From Candidatus Woesearchaeota archaeon (GTDB lineage Archaea > Nanobdellota > Nanobdellia > Woesearchaeales > GW2011-AR9), in contig JAGVYX010000022.1 in NCBI GenBank assembly GCA_018303045.1, forward strand, positions 1-22,694: 22,694 nucleotides of DNA. Reading direction: 5' to 3'. This document shows positions 19,841 through 22,694 of this stretch, one piece after another. The position numbers were made by a program, and so were the translations under genes. The notes under the pieces were generated by a model, which was given only the letters and a program-made list of their open reading frames with translations, was not told the origin of the DNA and searched no databases. Every line of letters begins with the position of its first letter. Within the stretch, counting starts at the first letter, position 1.

Positions 19841-19890
19841 ACCGCTATTTTAGGCTTTATACGAGAGAAAAAAACGCGAGGAAGTTTAAT

Positions 19891-20574
19891 ATGAGTGAAA
19901 TTTTGATTGAAGAAAGAAAAATTGTTGTTCCAGGTGAAGTTCTGGCAATCGGCCTGGATTATGTTCCCGGTGAAAATACTTATCGGGAAGAAGATAAAAT
20001 CTTTTCTAAAGTTCTGGGATTGGCGGCCGTTTCCGGAAGAGTAATTAAAATTACTCCCTTAGCCGGCCCGTATATGCCAAAAGTTGGCGATAAAATTATT
20101 GGCCGGATTACTGATATCGCTTTCTCTGGCTGGAGAGTAGATACCAATACAGCTTACTCAGCGATGTTAAATGTTAAAGATGCTACGACCAGATTTATTA
20201 AAAAAGAAGAGGATTTAAGCAAAATTCTGGCCATTGACGATTATATCATTGTAGATATTATCAACGTGACTTCTCAGCGGCTGATCGACGTCAGTATGAG
20301 GGAACTGGGACTAAAGAAAATTCAAGGTGGACGAATTATCGAGATTAACAGCCAAAAGGTCCCGCGGGTAATTGGCAAAAAAGCCAGCATGATTACCTTG
20401 ATTAAAGAAAAGACAGGCTGTGAAATTACTGTTGGACAAAATGGGTTAATTTGGATCCTCGGTTCTCCCGAAGGGGAAGCGGCGGCTGAACGAGCTATTA
20501 AGATGATTGAAGAAAAATCACATTTATCCGGGTTAACAGAACAAGTGGAAGCATTCTTGCGGGGTGGCCGTTAA
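19891..20574 (+). CDS. rrp4: exosome complex RNA-binding protein Rrp4
   Basis: The 227-residue protein forms part of the trimeric cap of the archaeal exosome, guiding RNA into the Rrp41/Rrp42 ring. An N-terminal domain (RKIVVPGEVLAIGLDYVPGE) is followed by an S1 domain at about residues 60-135 (VSGRVIKITPLAGPYMPKVGDKI and later segments) and a KH domain at about 147-205 with the GxxG-like VIGKKASMI loop. The start is backed by GAGGAAG six bases upstream. It heads a tight operon with rrp41 and rrp42: rrp41 begins 2 bases after the rrp4 stop. SBDS and psmA, often in front of it in other archaea, are not adjacent; psmA is at 6184-6909. Confidence 0.95.
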   Translation: MSEILIEERKIVVPGEVLAIGLDYVPGENTYREEDKIFSKVLGLAAVSGRVIKITPLAGPYMPKVGDKIIGRITDIAFSGWRVDTNTAYSAMLNVKDATTRFIKKEEDLSKILAIDDYIIVDIINVTSQRLIDVSMRELGLKKIQGGRIIEINSQKVPRVIGKKASMITLIKEKTGCEITVGQNGLIWILGSPEGEAAAERAIKMIEEKSHLSGLTEQVEAFLRGGR

Positions 20575-20576
20575 CT

Positions 20577-21308
20577 ATGGTGTATAAACAACGGCTGGAC
20601 GGCCGAAAAGGAGACGAATTGCGGCCCATGGAAGCTAAAACAAAGGTTATACCTAATGCCCAGGGGTCAGCTTCATTTAAAATTGGCAAAACCTGGGCCA
20701 TTGCCGCGGTGTATGGACCTAGAGAAATCTATCCAAAATTTTTGGCTAACCCTAAAAGGGGAATTTTACGCTGCTACTACAACATGATGCCCTTTTCCGG
20801 TTCCGGCGAAAGAATTAGGCCAGGTTCCAACCGCCGGTCGCAGGAAATTGCCATGGTCATGACCAAAGCTTTGGAACCAGTGGTGGATTTATCACAGTAT
20901 CCTAATTCAGTTGTGGATGTTTTTGTGGAACTGCCGCAAACTGACGCGGGAACCCGCTGCGCAGCTATCAGCGCAGCAGCTATGGCTTTGGCGGATGCCG
21001 GAATACCGATGAAGGATTTGGTCAGCTCTGTAGCTGTGGGCATGGCTGATGATAAAATTATTGCTGACTTGACTTATAAAGAAGAGCACATCTATGAATT
21101 TAATCCTGAATCGTTAAATGCAGTTGTTTCCGATATTCCATTAGCCATGATCCATAATACTAAAGAACTGACCTTGTTGCAGATGGATGGAGAGATTACG
21201 AAAGAAGACCTTCTGAAAGCTTTAGAATTAGGCCAAAAAGCTATTGAAAAAGTGTATGCTGTCCAAGTTAAAGCCTTAAAAGAAAATTTTATTGAGGAAT
21301 CCAAATGA
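20577..21308 (+). CDS. rrp41: exosome core exoribonuclease Rrp41
   Basis: The 243-residue RNase PH-domain protein is the active phosphorolytic subunit of the archaeal exosome and degrades RNA 3' to 5' with phosphate, or adds tails with ADP and other nucleoside diphosphates. It opens with LDGRKGDELRPM and has the RNA-binding segment PFSGSGERIRPGSNRRSQEIA. It keeps the catalytic acidic residues in QTDAGTRCAAISAA and ADLTYKEE. A GGGGTGG inside the end of rrp4 precedes the ATG by about 11 bases. Its stop overlaps the rrp42 start by 4 bases, so the subunits, which form a 3:3 hexamer, are probably made in balance. Confidence 0.96.
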   Translation: MVYKQRLDGRKGDELRPMEAKTKVIPNAQGSASFKIGKTWAIAAVYGPREIYPKFLANPKRGILRCYYNMMPFSGSGERIRPGSNRRSQEIAMVMTKALEPVVDLSQYPNSVVDVFVELPQTDAGTRCAAISAAAMALADAGIPMKDLVSSVAVGMADDKIIADLTYKEEHIYEFNPESLNAVVSDIPLAMIHNTKELTLLQMDGEITKEDLLKALELGQKAIEKVYAVQVKALKENFIEESK

Positions 21309-22099
21309 TTACCAATACTAAAACCGTTAAAGAATTAGTTTTGCAGAACAAGAGATTGGATATGCGCACATTTACTGAATATCGCCAGCCCATTGAAATT
21401 GAAACCAACATTTCCTGGACCGCCGAGGGTTCAGCTAAAGTAACTATTGGAAAAACAGTGGTTATGGCTGGCGTTAAGTTATCTCTTGAAAAGCCCTATA
21501 ATGACACTCCTGATGAAGGCGGAATAATGATCAATGCCGAACTACTTCCCTTATCCAGCTCGGAGTATGAGCCAGGGCCGCCGGGAATTAAAGCGGTAGA
21601 ACTCGCCAGAGTAACAGACCGGGGAATTCGCGAAGCCAAAGCTATTGATTTGAAAGCTCTCTGTATTGAGCCGGGGGAGAAGGCCTGGTTTGTTACGGTA
21701 GACATAATTTCCATCAATGATGCGGGAAATTTATTTGATGTAGCCAATTTGGCAACTCTGGCAGCTTTAAAAGCTGCTAAATTTCCAGTAGTTAACCAGG
21801 AAACAGGATCTATTGATTACAAGCAAAAAACAGGCCGGTCTTTGCCTCTGACGAAAGAGCCAATTTCGGTTACCGTTTACAAAATCAAAGGAAAATTGCT
21901 CCTGGACCCAACTATGGAAGAAGAAAAATCAGCTGAGGCTCGCTTAACGGTGTCCATTGATAAGAAAGGCACCATCTCGGCCTTGCAGAAAGGGGGAGAA
22001 GGAACCTTAACCATTGCTGAGGTTGGAACAATTATTGATCTTACCCATGAGAAAGCCGAAGAATTGAGGGTTGTTTTAGAGCGGGTGGTGGTGTCATGA
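21305..22099 (+). CDS. rrp42: exosome complex component Rrp42
   Basis: The 264-residue protein is the non-catalytic RNase PH-domain partner of Rrp41. It shows NKRLDMRTFTEYRQPIEIET, GSAKVTIGKTVVMAGVKLSL, the LPLSSSEYEPGPPG loop and VDIISINDAGNLFDVANLATLAAL. The catalytic Asp pair of Rrp41 (QTDAG and ADLTY) is replaced, as expected for Rrp42. It supports RNA binding and ring formation. It is coupled on both sides: its ATG overlaps the rrp41 stop, and its TGA overlaps the rpoK ATG. Length is typical for archaeal Rrp42. Confidence 0.95.
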   Translation: MITNTKTVKELVLQNKRLDMRTFTEYRQPIEIETNISWTAEGSAKVTIGKTVVMAGVKLSLEKPYNDTPDEGGIMINAELLPLSSSEYEPGPPGIKAVELARVTDRGIREAKAIDLKALCIEPGEKAWFVTVDIISINDAGNLFDVANLATLAALKAAKFPVVNQETGSIDYKQKTGRSLPLTKEPISVTVYKIKGKLLLDPTMEEEKSAEARLTVSIDKKGTISALQKGGEGTLTIAEVGTIIDLTHEKAEELRVVLERVVVS

Positions 22100-22305
22100 A
22101 TAATGAATTTGAATATACCAAGTATGAAAAAGCCCGCATGATTGGTTCGCGGGCGTTGCAGTTGTCCATGGGCGCGCCCTTTTTATTAAAATTATCTCCT
22201 GAAGATTTAGAAGCAATAAAGTTTAATCCGATAGAAATTGCCGTCAGGGAATTAAATGAGGGAATTCTGCCTATTACGGTGAAACGGCCAGCAACTAGTG
22301 TTTAA
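22096..22305 (+). CDS. rpoK: DNA-directed RNA polymerase subunit K
   Basis: The 69-residue protein is the archaeal counterpart of eukaryotic Rpb6 and bacterial omega, which clamps the largest polymerase subunit and helps assembly. It contains the family signature YTKYEKARMIGSRALQLSMGAP at residues 7-28 in short, and the C-terminal block FNPIEIAVRELNEGILPITVKRP. It starts within the rrp42 stop (ATGA), so it is the fourth gene of the exosome operon. In many archaea rpoK lies in other ribosomal/polymerase clusters; here transcription and RNA decay are linked in one transcript. The short length is normal for the family. Confidence 0.93.
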   Translation: MNNEFEYTKYEKARMIGSRALQLSMGAPFLLKLSPEDLEAIKFNPIEIAVRELNEGILPITVKRPATSV

Positions 22306-22338
22306 AAATTAGGGGATCCTGGGTGCGGTGTTGCATAA

Positions 22339-22608
22339 TTAATCTGGAATTCTTGTGGTCAGGACTCTGAGTTCAAATTTTCTTAAAATCTTTAGCACCT
22401 TTGTTTCGTCCTTAGAATCAATGAATATTGCTGCTTTGTTCCATTTTTCGCGTTTGATGTTTTTCAGGAGCCCTTCTCTTTCGTATGCGTAATTGCCATT
22501 ATTTGATTTGTCTTTGAATCCAAATAATTTCCTTGTTATATCTACTTTATCTTTTGGGTTCTTATTCTTCAGAACATATAATATGATTGATTTTGTGCTG
22601 TGTTGCAT
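22339..22608 (-). CDS. uncharacterised 89-residue protein
   Basis: The ATG at 22608 lies 6 bases after the stop of the upstream partial gene, so the two are probably one operon. The protein has an N-terminal helix (KSIILYVLKNKNP), a KVDITRKLFGFKDKS segment, an aromatic NGNYAYEREGLLKNI motif and a basic alpha/beta C-terminus (AAIFIDSKDETKVLKILRKF). It is rich in Lys and Asn. I do not recognise a family; a small nucleic-acid-binding protein is possible. It converges on rpoK with a 33-base gap. Confidence 0.55.
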   Translation of the reverse strand: MQHSTKSIILYVLKNKNPKDKVDITRKLFGFKDKSNNGNYAYEREGLLKNIKREKWNKAAIFIDSKDETKVLKILRKFELRVLTTRIPD

Positions 22609-22614
22609 AAATAG

Positions 22615-22694
22615 TCAATGCACAATAATCACATAGGCTCTTTTTCCAATATACTTCTTTGGAGTATCTAATTTTCCAGATGTTCCAAATTTTG
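22615..22694 (-). CDS. C-terminal end of a small AbrB/DUF2080-like protein (5' end outside window)
   Basis: The last 25 codons of a minus-strand gene are in the window, ending at TGA 22615-22617. They read KFGTSGKLDTPKKYIGKRAY then VIIVH, which resembles small AbrB/SpoVT-type or transposon-encoded DUF2080 proteins with a KFG..S.....PK.YIGK..... pattern. Such proteins are DNA-binding antitoxin-like factors. The 89-residue gene follows after 6 bases. The call rests on a short stretch. Confidence 0.4.
   Translation of the reverse strand, partial: KFGTSGKLDTPKKYIGKRAYVIIVH

Overview
The window is archaeal. It carries archaeal/eukaryote-type ribosomal proteins (S19e, L39e, L31e), Cbf5, the 20S proteasome alpha subunit, RNase P protein Pop5, the exosome genes rrp4-rrp41-rrp42 and RNA polymerase subunit K. 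Many genes have a TATA-like box about 25 bases before the start codon, so many transcripts are probably leaderless. The compact genes, the AT-rich spacers and the mix of archaeal information genes with bacterial-type sugar and redox genes suggest an uncultivated DPANN lineage (Woesearchaeota/Pacearchaeota-like). That placement is inference; no rRNA or tRNA gene was recognised here.

Layout. 1-369: end of a lipoprotein-like membrane gene. 489-1542: ribosomal operon S19e-L39e-L31e. 1614-1900: a dispersed inverted-repeat element and a 17-residue membrane peptide. 1947-4705: cbf5, interrupted by a 503-residue LAGLIDADG intein, and a small coupled gene. 4812-5702 (minus): 6-phosphogluconate dehydrogenase. 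5703-6183: a mosaic spacer of fragments from other loci plus a 16-bp tandem array. 6184-7711 (minus): OB-fold protein, pop5 and psmA, part of the archaeal exosome/proteasome/RNase P superoperon; the exosome half lies at 19891-22305. 7944-14268: redox and membrane genes (VKOR, two flavoprotein oxidoreductases, a glutaredoxin, a CadD-like transporter), a toxin-antitoxin-like pair with a frameshifted toxin, and a four-CBS protein with a C-terminal domain resembling a ribosome hibernation factor.

The most novel-looking locus is 14390-16824 (minus). Two translationally coupled radical SAM/SPASM enzymes, one with a PqqD-like peptide-recognition domain at its N-terminus, are followed after 3 bases by a 28-codon ORF. 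The segment is flanked by a 21-bp perfect direct repeat. This looks like a peptide-modifying (RiPP) cassette that may have been inserted as a unit.

16964-19781 is a rearranged sugar-catabolism locus: glutaredoxin, a broken glucokinase-like gene, a membrane protein, a gnd 5' fragment, a second glucokinase-like fragment and an intact zwf. Three separate sequence pieces link it to the spacer beside the intact gnd at 5.7-5.9 kb, so the oxidative pentose phosphate genes appear to have been duplicated and separated. The window ends with rrp4-rrp41-rrp42-rpoK and two small convergent genes, the last running off the edge.
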